A stretch of 64,000 nucleotides of DNA from the NCBI GenBank assembly GCA_041740995.1, contig JBGSKY010000292.1:1-64000 (forward strand), read 5' to 3'. The position numbers and the translations under genes were made by a program. The notes below the pieces were generated by a model, which was given only the letters and a program-made list of their open reading frames with translations, was not told where the DNA came from and made no database searches. The number at the start of each line of letters is the position of its first letter. The stretch's first letter is position 1. This stretch comes from JBGSKY01 sp041740995 (GTDB lineage Bacteria > Planctomycetota > Planctomycetia > Pirellulales > Pirellulaceae). Positions 8,682 to 17,696 of the stretch are shown piece by piece.

Positions 8682-10460
8682 GTGAAGTGGTCGAATCTAA
8701 CGAAGCAATCCCAGTCCATTGATTTAGTGAGTACAGGCGTGGCTCAAAAAAGAAAAACTCATCTGCGAATACACAACGAATCTGTCAACGAGCCGACGTC
8801 GCCTAGCAATGTCATCATCATGGACGAAGTTGCCAACTGCCTGACGAAGTTTACGCAAGCAACCGGCTGGGCAATTCGATCGACAGCGACCAAGCAGAAT
8901 GTCTTCGTCGACGGCAGCTTGGTCGCGGCGTCAGGGCAGTCCACGCGACCTGACCGCGCGAACCAGTTTAGCCAGTCGACGCCCCGCAAACGCTGGGAAG
9001 TGCTTGATGCAATGCCGATCGATGGCATGTTGGATATGGATGCAGCGATCGATTTGCCGATGGTCACAGAGGCGGCGGCGGACGCCTTGTTGGGATCCAT
9101 TGCTGATCTAGTTGCGAGGCTTGAGCGAGCCGAGAATGCAGTTCGTGAGCAACAGGCAAGCCTCGCTACTGACGTTGCAGTCACGCGAAACAAGGACGAA
9201 GGCAAAGAGATCGCGGACCGTCTTGAATCGATTCTTGCAAGCAGTTGTACGTCAATCAAAGCAACCGCAGCGGCCATTTACATCCTGGATGATCAGACCA
9301 GCGAGCTGAAGATGCGAGCTTGTTGGAACCTGCCAGTCGATCGGCTGCTTTCGCCCGCCAGGCCGCTGCGTGGATCGCTCGCTGACTTAGAAGCATTGAT
9401 GGGTAATGCGGTTTTGTTGGAAGATCTCGCCGCCGTACCAAGCTGGTCGTCACCTGAACAATTCGCTTCCGCAATCGTTGTCCCAATCGGAACCATCGCG
9501 ATGCCGCATGGAACGATTTGGTATTGGACTGACCATTCACGCAAGTACGATTCAGCGCAAGTCGAAGTCGCGAATCTAGCGTGTGGCCGCGTAATGAACG
9601 AACTGGAACAATCGGTTCTAGGTGCGGAAGTCCAGCAGTCTCGGACAGTGACTCGACAGATCGATCAGGCTTCGTTGGCGATCAGCTCGCGATCGCCGTT
9701 GAGCATGCCATTGCACGAAAACATTGAGCTCGACGGCTGGTCATTGCAGGATGATTTGCTTGGCGGCGCGATCCACAATTGGGAAATGAATCCGCAGGGG
9801 CAAATCGTTGCGATGATTGGAAACGCTCGACACAGTGGGCCCCAAGGTGCGCTGGTCGCTACGGCCCTGCACTCGATTACTCGTTCCCAGTGGGCGATGA
9901 ACGCGACGCCATCGCAGATCATGCAACTGTTGAGCGATTATCTTATGGAATGCGGCGAGGACGACTGGTCGGCCAGCGCGAGCCTTCTGCAAATTGATCC
10001 ACTGACCGGCCGCGGATGCGTGACGAACGCAGGTGGCAATCAAATTTTGATCGCTTCGCATCGTGGTTTTCGTCCGATTGGCGGCACCGCACACGCACTG
10101 GCGACCGATCCGAATGCCTGTTTTGCCAACGCTCGATTCGTTTTGCAGCCCGGCGAAACTCTGCTTGCAATGAGCGAGAATCTTGTCCGCCAGCTCAATT
10201 TGCCGATGACGGATCTGAATTTGAACACTCATAGTCGACAATCCCAACAAATTGCCAATGCAGTTCGCCGGCATCGGCGTGCGTTGGCCAAATCGCTGGA
10301 CCAGAACGATTTGCTCCGCGAGATTCGCACGATGACCGACGAGCCGGCTGAGGATATTGCCCAGCACTTCGCGCGTCGATTGCCAATTCTGCTAAACCGC
10401 GAGGGCGTCGCTTCGGACCGCGCACTTTTAGTCGTTCGGAATCAACAAAAAGGCTTTTAG
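8682..10460 (+). CDS. GAF-domain protein with degenerate SpoIIE/RsbU-type phosphatase domain
   Basis: The layout is a ~120-residue N-terminal region, a helical linker (LVARLERAENAVREQQ), a GAF-like domain (roughly 165-300) and a C-terminal PP2C/SpoIIE-like fold (roughly 350-590). The phosphatase fold is recognisable from GGAIHN at 361-366, GNARHSGPQGALVATAL from 380, TNAGGNQILI, LQPGETLLAMSE and SDRALLVVR. The metal-binding aspartates of active members are replaced: GGDFYD is GGAIHN, GDVSGHG is GNARHSG, and the usual TDG is SEN. It is therefore probably a pseudophosphatase acting as a sensor or partner-switching scaffold. The listed start is GTG; ATG at 8820 is an alternative and neither has a clear Shine-Dalgarno. 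Confidence 0.75.
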   Translation: MKWSNLTKQSQSIDLVSTGVAQKRKTHLRIHNESVNEPTSPSNVIIMDEVANCLTKFTQATGWAIRSTATKQNVFVDGSLVAASGQSTRPDRANQFSQSTPRKRWEVLDAMPIDGMLDMDAAIDLPMVTEAAADALLGSIADLVARLERAENAVREQQASLATDVAVTRNKDEGKEIADRLESILASSCTSIKATAAAIYILDDQTSELKMRACWNLPVDRLLSPARPLRGSLADLEALMGNAVLLEDLAAVPSWSSPEQFASAIVVPIGTIAMPHGTIWYWTDHSRKYDSAQVEVANLACGRVMNELEQSVLGAEVQQSRTVTRQIDQASLAISSRSPLSMPLHENIELDGWSLQDDLLGGAIHNWEMNPQGQIVAMIGNARHSGPQGALVATALHSITRSQWAMNATPSQIMQLLSDYLMECGEDDWSASASLLQIDPLTGRGCVTNAGGNQILIASHRGFRPIGGTAHALATDPNACFANARFVLQPGETLLAMSENLVRQLNLPMTDLNLNTHSRQSQQIANAVRRHRRALAKSLDQNDLLREIRTMTDEPAEDIAQHFARRLPILLNREGVASDRALLVVRNQQKGF

Positions 10461-10591
10461 TGTCGCTCGGTCAGTACTTCGAAAGCTGACAACGACGAAA
10501 CTTTGGGCCCGCAAGCTGAGAACCTTGTAGATTGAGCTTCATCTAGTAAGCAAAGCCGTGCACTGAGCCGGATTTTGAGCTGCCGAGAAAA

Positions 10592-11431
10592 CTAACTGCG
10601 ACTCCAAAGCAGCCCAAGAACAAAAACTCCAACGGCGATTCGGTAGATTGCAAAGGGAACGAAACCATTTCGCTTGACCCACTGCATCAGCCAGGCTACC
10701 ACTGCCAAAGCGACTACAAAGCTGACGATAAACCCGATGGCCACAACGCCAAATTGATGGCCGCTCAGACCATTGGGCTGGTCGAGCATAAACTGCAAAA
10801 ATTTGTAACCAGTCGCCGCAACCATTACCGGGATCGACAAAAAGAAGCTGAATTCAAGTGCCGTCGATCGCGAGAGCCCGACGACTTGCCCCGCAGCAAT
10901 GGTTGACATGGAACGGCTAGTACCCGGAAACGCGGCGGCCAAAATCTGTGCCGCCCCAATCGCGATCGCTTGCCAGAGCGTCATCGCTTCCAGGCTCGCG
11001 ACGCTCGCCCGGCGGCTGAAATGCCAGTCGATCCACCACATCAAAACGCCGCCAATGATGAGTGCCAATGCGATAACGAGCATGTTTTCGAGATTTTCAC
11101 CAATTAGCTTGTCCATCAGCAAACAGGGCACGGCGGTCACTGCGAAACTGAGCAAGACGAGCGAAAATGGATGCCGCAATCGTAGCGACCACGACTGCAT
11201 GGGCTCTAAGAAACTATGCGTAAAAGCTATCAAGCGACGAGCAAAATAAACGACCACCGCCAAAATTGCTCCCAACTGGATGACAATGGCGAACATCTTC
11301 CAAAACTCGTCGCCTGCGGGAATTTGCAGTAGATCTTGTGCTATGCGGATATGAGCTGTGGAACTGACGGGAATAAACTCGGTCAAGCCTTCAACGACGC
11401 CCAACAAAATCGCAATCAGATAATCAGACAC
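10592..11431 (-). CDS. uppP: Undecaprenyl-diphosphatase (BacA/UppP)
   Basis: An integral membrane enzyme that dephosphorylates undecaprenyl pyrophosphate to recycle the lipid carrier for cell-wall and polysaccharide synthesis; its activity underlies bacitracin tolerance. Both signatures are present: the Glu-rich motif GVVEGLTEFIPVSSTAH at the N-terminus and PGTSRSMSTIAAGQ in the middle. About eight hydrophobic segments follow. I prefer the GTG start at 11431 (VSDYLIAILLGVVEG), where homologues begin. The frame extends upstream to an ATG at 11506, adding 25 residues of non-family sequence. It lies 110 bases downstream of an unusual leader (11541-11722). Confidence 0.93.
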   Translation of the reverse strand: MSDYLIAILLGVVEGLTEFIPVSSTAHIRIAQDLLQIPAGDEFWKMFAIVIQLGAILAVVVYFARRLIAFTHSFLEPMQSWSLRLRHPFSLVLLSFAVTAVPCLLMDKLIGENLENMLVIALALIIGGVLMWWIDWHFSRRASVASLEAMTLWQAIAIGAAQILAAAFPGTSRSMSTIAAGQVVGLSRSTALEFSFFLSIPVMVAATGYKFLQFMLDQPNGLSGHQFGVVAIGFIVSFVVALAVVAWLMQWVKRNGFVPFAIYRIAVGVFVLGLLWSRS

Positions 11432-11540
11432 TTGGACTAAGGACTTTCGAAGCGGACCGGAAATTTGCTCAATTGCTTTACATACCGCAAATGCAGCATG
11501 CGGCAATCGGACGCAGATGAGTTGCGGCGGTTTGCACCAT

Positions 11541-11589
11541 AAAAAAAACGACCCGAATCAGCAGCTTTTTGAGCTACCGATCCGGGCCG
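11541..11589 (-). terminator. Strong intrinsic terminator upstream of uppP
   Basis: On the minus strand an 18-bp stem (plus arms 11549-11566 and 11572-11589), in which the four non-Watson-Crick positions are all G-U, closes a 5-base loop and is followed by eight T residues. It ends the leader containing the 13-codon ORF, 35-110 bases before uppP, and so could be an attenuator or the 3' end of an independent small RNA. Confidence 0.85.
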
Positions 11590-11612
11590 GACTAAGTCTC
11601 TCGAGATTTCCT

Positions 11613-11722
11613 GAAAGGAGGTTTTCCCGAGCGGGATAGCGGCTGTAAACAGCCCGCCGGCGTTCTACGTATCGCCACCCCATTGGCCAAAGAACAAATA
11701 TGTCACCTGATCACCTCCTTTC
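11613..11722 (-). promoter_or_regulatory. SD/anti-SD inverted repeat flanking a micro-ORF (candidate riboregulator)
   Basis: On the minus strand the transcript carries gaaaggaggtgatc (11722-11709), complementary for 14 bases to the usual 3' end of 16S rRNA. About 90 bases later it carries acctcctttc (11622-11613), the perfect 10-base complement of gaaaggaggt. Between them are a 13-codon ORF and a GC-rich hairpin containing ggctg-ttta-cagcc (11641-11654). Pairing of the two ends would hide the ribosome site. Confidence 0.6.
11665..11706 (-). CDS. Micro-ORF (13 aa) with extended Shine-Dalgarno, putative leader peptide
   Basis: GTG start, peptide VTYLFFGQWGGDT, stop TAG. The start codon lies three bases after a Shine-Dalgarno region (gaaaggaggtgatc) far stronger than any other in this window, where most genes have weak or no sites. 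The peptide is hydrophobic-aromatic followed by Gly/Asp and is too short for known domains. Its position, between a strong ribosome site and a terminator upstream of uppP, suggests a leader peptide or a small-RNA-encoded peptide. I do not recognise it. Confidence reflects the strength of the initiation signal rather than homology. Confidence 0.5.
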   Translation of the reverse strand: MTYLFFGQWGGDT

Positions 11723-12269
11723 GCGCAATAACGGTCATCTCGTATTGGACTGATGCCACAGATGCCAACACCGCATGACTCAGAAACAGGTTTTGATGCG
11801 TGCGTTACGCACCACCGATACTTCTAGAGTAGCAACACAGTTCAAAAAATCAACGCGCGGGTTCACTGGAATTTTGGCTCTTTTATCAGTAGGCCATTTG
11901 ACTTGAACGCTGTTTGGACATGGACTGCGACGTTGCATGGCGGGCGATCCATAGTTTGAAGTTGATAACGCGTCTGCCTCGGTCCAAACACCGATGGGTT
12001 TGAAGCGCTGAATATGCCGGTTGTTCCGATTCTAACGGCCCCGTTCATGCCAGTCGTAACGGATGTTCGGGCTGTGCTATCCAAACCTACGCCGCTGGCA
12101 CTCGGTAACCCTAGTTTGACCAAGTTGCAGCATTAATTGCGACGATGTACCGGACGGATGAAGGATTATTCGCGACGCTAGGGAGTGAATCTCAAACGTC
12201 GTTACCCACAAGGATTCGTGCAAGAATAAACAGCAACGATTGCTGGAATTGCACACAGGGAAGTATCGC

Positions 12270-12737
12270 ATGAAAATTCGCGCGACCTTACTGTTACTCA
12301 CTCTGACGTGCCTCGCGTCGGGTTGTGTGAGCGCAACAGTTCAAGATTATAGCTGGCGTTTGACGAATCGCTTTCGCGCTAGCAAGGCCTATCACGAGTA
12401 TCATCGGTCGTGTCCGAACGCTCCCAGCGGCTATCATTTCGCCGCTGGGTTTAAACGCGGTTACGCCAAAGCCGCTGCCGGTAATTGTCCAAATTGCCCA
12501 ATCGTACCACCGCCAGCATACTGGCACGGGATTTACCAAGGTCCACACGGTCAGGACAAGGTCGAGTGCTGGTATGAAGGATTTCAAACCGGGTTCAGCG
12601 TGGCGGAGCAGCATTGCCGACCTCAATGGGCTGATGTCCCAACCGCTGACGGGCCACTGGGACCGTGCGAGCCACTAATTGACTTTCCGATGCCTGGCTG
12701 CCAATCGTGCAGCACATGCCCGGACGCTTGCTACTAA
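12270..12737 (+). CDS. Small Cys-rich lipoprotein, unknown function
   Basis: 155 aa with a type II signal peptide (MKIRATLLLLTLTCLASGC, lipobox LASGC). The mature part begins VSATVQDYSWRLTNRFRASKAY and holds a repeated Gly-Phe-Arg-Gly pattern (AAGFKRGYAKAAAG, CWYEGFQTGFSVAE) and ten Cys, several in CxxC spacing (NCPNCP, GCQSCSTCPDAC). The ATG at 12270 is preceded by cagggaag; an upstream in-frame codon at 12240 would spoil the signal peptide. It lies just before the polysaccharide export gene on the same strand and may belong to the same envelope unit. Confidence 0.75.
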   Translation: MKIRATLLLLTLTCLASGCVSATVQDYSWRLTNRFRASKAYHEYHRSCPNAPSGYHFAAGFKRGYAKAAAGNCPNCPIVPPPAYWHGIYQGPHGQDKVECWYEGFQTGFSVAEQHCRPQWADVPTADGPLGPCEPLIDFPMPGCQSCSTCPDACY

Positions 12738-12836
12738 ACCATACGAAACAACATCGGTCTGGGCTTTGCCCGCCGCTTATTTACAACACACGCAAATCTC
12801 GATTTGCAACCTAGTTCGTCATCAGGGAAGGTGCGA

Positions 12837-14201
12837 ATGAACATGCTAAAATCACTTAGCCAATTTTTTGCTTCACGTCCAAACGTCGATTCGGCCGCGA
12901 AGTTCTCGGCTGCCAGCTGGAAGTCCGTTGCCGCCCTCGGGTTGCTCGGGTTAAGCGTCACGAACGTCGGCTGCATTGGGTATGCTCGTCATGCGATCCC
13001 AGCCGAACGATTGCCCCCGGAGCTAAAGGCGTGCGAGAAAGGCTGCCGCGTACCTGTGAACTTCGCGTTGCTTGGTCAAGTGCCGCCTCGTGAGTACGTA
13101 CTACAAGCCGGCGACGTGCTGGGCGTCTATATCAAAGGGGTGCTGCCGCCGGAAGTTTCCGAAACGCCGATTATCTCCGGCGTTTTGACGCTGCAACGCG
13201 ACTACTATCCGCCGGCTGGAAACGTCGAAACTCCTTCTGTGGGAGCTCCACTTGCGATTTCCGACAATGGCACGCTGCCAATTCCGCTGATTGGCGACAT
13301 CGTCGTAGCAGGACTGACTGTCCAGCAGGCAAACGACAAAGTTCGCGAAGAGTTAATTGAGCAAAAAGTAGTCGTCAATGGCCGCGAATTTATCTACATC
13401 AAACTGTTGCGAAGCCGTACGAAACGCGTCGTTGTGATTCGCGAAGACGCGGCCGACAGCAGTCCTTCGCTGATTGCAAAAGAGCAGTATATTTTGTCCA
13501 AGCGAGGTTCGGCGGTCGTTGTCGATTTGCCAGCCTACGAGGATGATGTGCTGCACGCTTTGGCAACCTCAGGCGGTCTGCCTGGCACCGACGCGATGAA
13601 TGAAGTCTGGGTGTTGCGAAACCAAAACCTTTCGCCTGAATTGCAAATGCAATTCACTGCACCAAGCGAAATTGATACGGCGATGATGATCGAGGAGCAT
13701 CCGGTTTCAGCAACTGCCAAACGTTTACGCTTGTGGACTCGGCCAGGCGAATGCACTCCGTTTGTGCACAGCGACATACTTCTCGAGGAAGGCGACGTCG
13801 TTTATCTTCGCCCACGCCAACAAGACGTGTTCTACACCGGCGGCCTACTGCCGGGCGGGCAAGTTCCGCTGCCGCGCGACCACGACATTGACATCCTTGA
13901 AGCGATCGCGATGGCAAACGGCTCGGTCGGTGGACCTTCGGGTGCCAGCGGCAGTCGATTTCAGCCGATCTCGAATAACCGTTCAATTGTCCCGCCATCG
14001 CGAGCGTTGATTGTACGCAAGATGCCTAACGGCGATCAGATTGCAATTCGCGTCGACCTTGGCCAAGCCATGCGAGATGCCAACCAGCGGGTAAAGATCC
14101 AACCGGGTGACTTCGTAAGCCTTCACTTTAAAGGCGCTGAACTGGCGGCCAACGTTGCACTCGGTGCGGTCAACTTGAACTACGTTATCCCGAACAACTA
14201 G
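12837..14201 (+). CDS. Polysaccharide biosynthesis/export protein (Wza-like outer-membrane family)
   Basis: Outer-membrane auxiliary protein for capsule or exopolysaccharide export. After a hydrophobic N-terminus with Cys (LLGLSVTNVGC, possible lipobox) comes the poly-export domain (EYVLQAGDVLGVYIKG, ISDNGTLPIPLIGDIVVAGLT, EQKVVVNGREFIYIKLL) and two SLBB-like beta-grasp segments (EQYILSKRGSAVVVDLPAYEDDV-type, then GGLLPGGQVPLPRDHDIDILE). The C-terminus has the usual IRVDLGQAMRDANQRVKIQPGD. ATG at 12837 has agggaagg upstream. Compared with Wza there is a long insertion near residues 120-150. Its stop codon shares CTAG with the convergent rhamnulokinase gene. Confidence 0.85.
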   Translation: MNMLKSLSQFFASRPNVDSAAKFSAASWKSVAALGLLGLSVTNVGCIGYARHAIPAERLPPELKACEKGCRVPVNFALLGQVPPREYVLQAGDVLGVYIKGVLPPEVSETPIISGVLTLQRDYYPPAGNVETPSVGAPLAISDNGTLPIPLIGDIVVAGLTVQQANDKVREELIEQKVVVNGREFIYIKLLRSRTKRVVVIREDAADSSPSLIAKEQYILSKRGSAVVVDLPAYEDDVLHALATSGGLPGTDAMNEVWVLRNQNLSPELQMQFTAPSEIDTAMMIEEHPVSATAKRLRLWTRPGECTPFVHSDILLEEGDVVYLRPRQQDVFYTGGLLPGGQVPLPRDHDIDILEAIAMANGSVGGPSGASGSRFQPISNNRSIVPPSRALIVRKMPNGDQIAIRVDLGQAMRDANQRVKIQPGDFVSLHFKGAELAANVALGAVNLNYVIPNN

Positions 14202-15718
14202 CGATTGTCGGCCGAATCTGGACAGATAACCGTTTCGTAATGTAGCCAAGCCTCGTCCCAATGCTCGGGCGTTTGTGGACGATAGACTGTCGGCGTGGTA
14301 ACCTCGCCAAGCCACTTACGAGCGTCGCGGATCGAAGCAAATCGGCCGGTTCCGATTGCCTGCATCATAGCATTACCGACGGCTGTTGATTCGGGATGGC
14401 CAGCCATCACGGTCCGATTGGTTGCGTCGGCGGTGAACTGGCAGAGCAATTTATTTTGCACTCCGCCGCCGATCACATAGAGCACCTCCAGCGAGTAGCC
14501 GAGTAATCGCTCAAGTCGTCCTAAACAGACGCGATAGCGCATGGTCAGAGATTCCAACAATAAACGTGACATCTCACCTGTTTGAGCCGGGACGCTTTGG
14601 CCCGTCGACTGCAACATTTCGTGGATCGCTTCGGTCATATTTGACGGATTGATCAACCGTGGGTCGTCTAAATTCACCAAGCGCCGCAGCGGTGGCGCGT
14701 CGGTCGCTTGGAGCATCATCGCTTCGAAAGTCGCCGTCCCGCCGCGTCGCAGTAAGTCCTCTCGGACTTGTTGAATCGGCCACAAGCCGGCGATATTTTT
14801 CAACAGCCGAATCGAACCATGCGGGCCTGCTTCGTTGGTAAAATTCAGCTCCAAACATTCGTCGCTCAGTACGGGCCGATCGAGCTCGACACCCATCAAC
14901 GACCAAGTCCCGCTGCTGATGTAGCCCCACTTTGGCTGACTGTTTGCAAAATCATCGACTGGCACAGCTAACACCGCAGAGGCTGTATCATGCGTCGCTG
15001 GACAAACCACATCAACGTCACCCAACGACGTCGCAGAACGAATCGACGGCTGCAAACGTCCGATCGTTGTTCCGGGTTGAGTCGGAGGCAGAAATAGCTC
15101 GCTGTTGAAGCCCATTGCGTCGCAAATTTTCGCCGACCACTGCTGTGATGTTGGCTGCAGAATCTGACTTGTCGAAGCATTGGTGACTTCGTTGACTTTT
15201 TCGCCCGTCAGTAGCCAATGGTAGTAGTCTGGAATCATCAGAAAAACGTCAGCCGCGTCGAGCAATTGCGGTTGATGCAGCCGTTGTTCAAGCAATTGGT
15301 AGAGCGTATTGATCTGCATAAACTGGATGCCCGTTTCGCGGAAGATTTCCGCTTTGGGCAGCCGCTTGAAAGCGCGTTCCATCATGCCAACGTTGCGATC
15401 GTCACGATAACAGTAGCCCGGTCCGATCGGCATCCCGCGTTTATCAAGCAAAAGATAGTCAACGCCCCAAGTATCAACACCAATACTGCCAATCGCATCA
15501 CCAAATCTCTGTCCAGCGGTTCGCAAACCGTTTTGAATTTCCAGGCCGAGCGTTAGGTGGTTCCAATACAACGAATTGTTGATCGTGACCGGCGTATTGG
15601 CAAACCGATGTAGGACTTCTAAATCCAACGAACGTTCGTTGCACGCGACCGAAAGTACACGACCGCTGGACGCGCCCAAGTCGATGGCCAAGTAAATCGG
15701 CGACGAAGTACTGCTCAT
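14198..15718 (-). CDS. rhaB: Rhamnulokinase (FGGY carbohydrate kinase)
   Basis: Phosphorylates L-rhamnulose to rhamnulose 1-phosphate with ATP in rhamnose breakdown. The FGGY N-domain begins YLAIDLGASSGRVL; the catalytic region is GSIGVDTWGVDYLLLD, RDDRN and the family's FRETGIQFMQINTLYQL. The C-domain has THDTASAVLAVP, YISSGTWSLMGVEL, NEAGPHGSIRLLKNIAGLW and YVIGGGVQNKLLCQFTAD, which separate rhamnulokinase from xylulose and glycerol kinases. The length, 506 aa, is normal. No rhaA or rhaD is adjacent, so the pathway genes must be elsewhere. Confidence 0.9.
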   Translation of the reverse strand: MSSTSSPIYLAIDLGASSGRVLSVACNERSLDLEVLHRFANTPVTINNSLYWNHLTLGLEIQNGLRTAGQRFGDAIGSIGVDTWGVDYLLLDKRGMPIGPGYCYRDDRNVGMMERAFKRLPKAEIFRETGIQFMQINTLYQLLEQRLHQPQLLDAADVFLMIPDYYHWLLTGEKVNEVTNASTSQILQPTSQQWSAKICDAMGFNSELFLPPTQPGTTIGRLQPSIRSATSLGDVDVVCPATHDTASAVLAVPVDDFANSQPKWGYISSGTWSLMGVELDRPVLSDECLELNFTNEAGPHGSIRLLKNIAGLWPIQQVREDLLRRGGTATFEAMMLQATDAPPLRRLVNLDDPRLINPSNMTEAIHEMLQSTGQSVPAQTGEMSRLLLESLTMRYRVCLGRLERLLGYSLEVLYVIGGGVQNKLLCQFTADATNRTVMAGHPESTAVGNAMMQAIGTGRFASIRDARKWLGEVTTPTVYRPQTPEHWDEAWLHYETVICPDSADNR

Positions 15719-15835
15719 GAATCTTTGCTGTTCGTTAATTCGTTAACTTATCGCGAAAACCAATTGCATTGGCTTGCTGCCCACGTTGGACGCCGAGGCC
15801 GGCAGGACGACAAACTCGATTTTTGAATTTCACCA

Positions 15836-16903
15836 TCATTGACCGCCAGCAGCGATCCAGGCGAGCACGACCGCTGCGACTTTGCAGACCGACTCACCAC
15901 TGCATTTGTCCGGCAGATCTTGCATCGTATGCCAATAATTCGTTCCGCGCCGCCCCCGAGTTGGATAATCGAAATCGATAATGTCGCACGTTGGAATGCC
16001 GCCAATGTCGTTCAGCGGTAGATGATCGTCGCGAACTTCGTGGCCCAGTTGAGGCACAAAGGCGTCAATCTTCAAATCATCAGCATGTTTCCACAGTGCA
16101 GTAGTGACATCGCGGGCCATTCGAAACGAGTTGACTTCGTAATACAGCTCCAAATTCTTGTCAGCGATCATGTCAACCAGCACGCCGGCTTTATAGCTGA
16201 CCGACGTATCCGTTCGACTGCGATAGTCCCGCGCAAAGTAGGACGATCCGAGAAAGTAGGTATCTTCCTGTCGATAGACAAATTCTTCAGCATCAAAGAG
16301 TACCAAATCGACGCCGATGGTCGGCGGCTGAGCCTTGAGCGCGTGCGCCATCTCGATCATAAACGCTGGCCCGCTCGCACCGTCGTTGGCTCCAAGAAAT
16401 TTACCACGTTGGTTCCGCAAGTCTTGATCTGGAAATGGGCGCGTGTCGTAATGGGCACAGACCAACAGCCGCGATTTGGCCTGTGGGTTAAATCGAACGA
16501 TCAAATTGCGAACTTGGACCGTGCTGCCGTCGAGCGGATGACGGATCGAAAATTCTTGCACATCAATACGATCGGCAAGTCCCGCAAATTGCTGCTTGAG
16601 CCAATCGATTTGGGCAAGCATAGTTTCAGTACCAGTCACGCGCGGGCCGAAGCTGCAAAGTTTTTCGATCGTTGCGAGAGCCCGTTTGGGTTGCAAGTGC
16701 TGAGGCGGCCTCCAATCAGCCGCTGCCGTTTCAGACTCTTTGCCTTGGAATGCGATCCAAGCAAAGACGATCGCGATGACAATCGCGCCCAAACTGATCA
16801 GCGACGGCAGGACATTTCGCGATCTGGCCTGTGAACGCTTTGCAACCATCAAAGAATCGGTCGCAGGTTGGTAATGGTTTGATTTTGAAGTGATGTCGTC
16901 CAT
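15836..16903 (-). CDS. Membrane-anchored M28 peptidase / glutaminyl cyclase-like protein
   Basis: An uncleaved signal anchor (residues ~32-52, LISLGAIVIAIVFAWIAF) is followed by an M28 zinc-peptidase fold. Metal-ligand positions are visible: His and Asp in VCAHYDTRPF, Asp in LGANDGASG, Glu-Glu in LFDAEEFVY, a later Asp in VLVDMIADKN and His in NYWHTMQDLPD. The pattern, with GSSYFARDY and the short 355-aa length, is closer to the glutaminyl-peptide cyclotransferase branch than to aminopeptidases, so either activity is possible outside the cytoplasmic membrane. Confidence 0.85.
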   Translation of the reverse strand: MDDITSKSNHYQPATDSLMVAKRSQARSRNVLPSLISLGAIVIAIVFAWIAFQGKESETAAADWRPPQHLQPKRALATIEKLCSFGPRVTGTETMLAQIDWLKQQFAGLADRIDVQEFSIRHPLDGSTVQVRNLIVRFNPQAKSRLLVCAHYDTRPFPDQDLRNQRGKFLGANDGASGPAFMIEMAHALKAQPPTIGVDLVLFDAEEFVYRQEDTYFLGSSYFARDYRSRTDTSVSYKAGVLVDMIADKNLELYYEVNSFRMARDVTTALWKHADDLKIDAFVPQLGHEVRDDHLPLNDIGGIPTCDIIDFDYPTRGRRGTNYWHTMQDLPDKCSGESVCKVAAVVLAWIAAGGQ

Positions 16904-17021
16904 GGGTTTTTCGCAAGCGACGAAGAGCGAACCGGAGAGCAGAATCCATCATACTCGCTTACCGCCAATCTCGGAACGTGCCTGCGAATTGCCGTTGACT
17001 TGCGCATTTTGGCCGGTGGAT

Positions 17022-17696
17022 TTATTTTCCAGCGGCTTTGATCGCCATCCACGCTTTGACCAGCTCTGGCAGCGAACGGACTTGCAGTTTCGACATTGCG
17101 CGAGCGCGACGTGCTTCGATCGTGCGAACCGCGACGCCCAATATCCGAGCCATCGCTTTGTTCATGTTTCCGTCAACAACCAGCTCTACAACCGCCCGCT
17201 CGGCAAGCGTCAATTCGCTTGCTAGTTTTAACAACCGATCAACGTCGGCGGATTGCAATTCTGCAGCTGCCAGCGTTGCGTGCGGGTTGACCATTGCCAT
17301 AACCACGTAACCGACCGGCGCGTTGGATTGCTTGAGCACCATGCTCCACAACCGAAGTCGTCTTGCGTTTTGCTGGCCATCGAGCACTTCAACGTGAAAC
17401 TCAGAAATCGGGGTGTCCGTCTCCGCCACGAAGTCTTCCGCTTTAAACTTTTCGTTCGAAGCCGCGTCAGTAAGGAATTCGCTGCACGCGTGCCCTACCA
17501 AATCAGTTGGCGCAAAAGACAGATGCTTTTGTACTGAATCGCTAGCGTATTGAATTACCCCGCGCAAATCCTTGGTAAAAAATATCAGCTCATCCTGCAA
17601 TGCAGTCGCGAACTCGGGCAAAAATTGGCGAGGATGCAACAGCACATCACTCGCAGCGGGACTTGGCGCGAAACCGCCAAAATCATCACGGAGCAT
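17022..17696 (-). CDS. PAS-domain LuxR/FixJ-type transcriptional regulator
   Basis: 224 aa: a PAS-like sensor (roughly residues 28-135, DELIFFTKDLRGVIQYAS to GYVVMAMVN) and a C-terminal LuxR-type helix-turn-helix (roughly 158-220, LTLAERAVVELVVDGNMNKA, then VAVRTIEARRARAMSKLQV). There is no receiver domain, so it is a one-component sensor-regulator. The same architecture is common and multi-copy in planctomycetes. Its ligand and targets cannot be told from the sequence; neighbours are a peptidase and ApbE. Confidence 0.85.
   Translation of the reverse strand: MLRDDFGGFAPSPAASDVLLHPRQFLPEFATALQDELIFFTKDLRGVIQYASDSVQKHLSFAPTDLVGHACSEFLTDAASNEKFKAEDFVAETDTPISEFHVEVLDGQQNARRLRLWSMVLKQSNAPVGYVVMAMVNPHATLAAAELQSADVDRLLKLASELTLAERAVVELVVDGNMNKAMARILGVAVRTIEARRARAMSKLQVRSLPELVKAWMAIKAAGK

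Noticed and set aside
11863..12123. 86-codon minus-strand frame upstream of the micro-ORF leader
   Set aside because: The segment ASNPSVFGPRQTRYQLQ weakly recalls the C-terminus of a TonB-dependent receptor, but there is no start signal or other support; at best a remnant.
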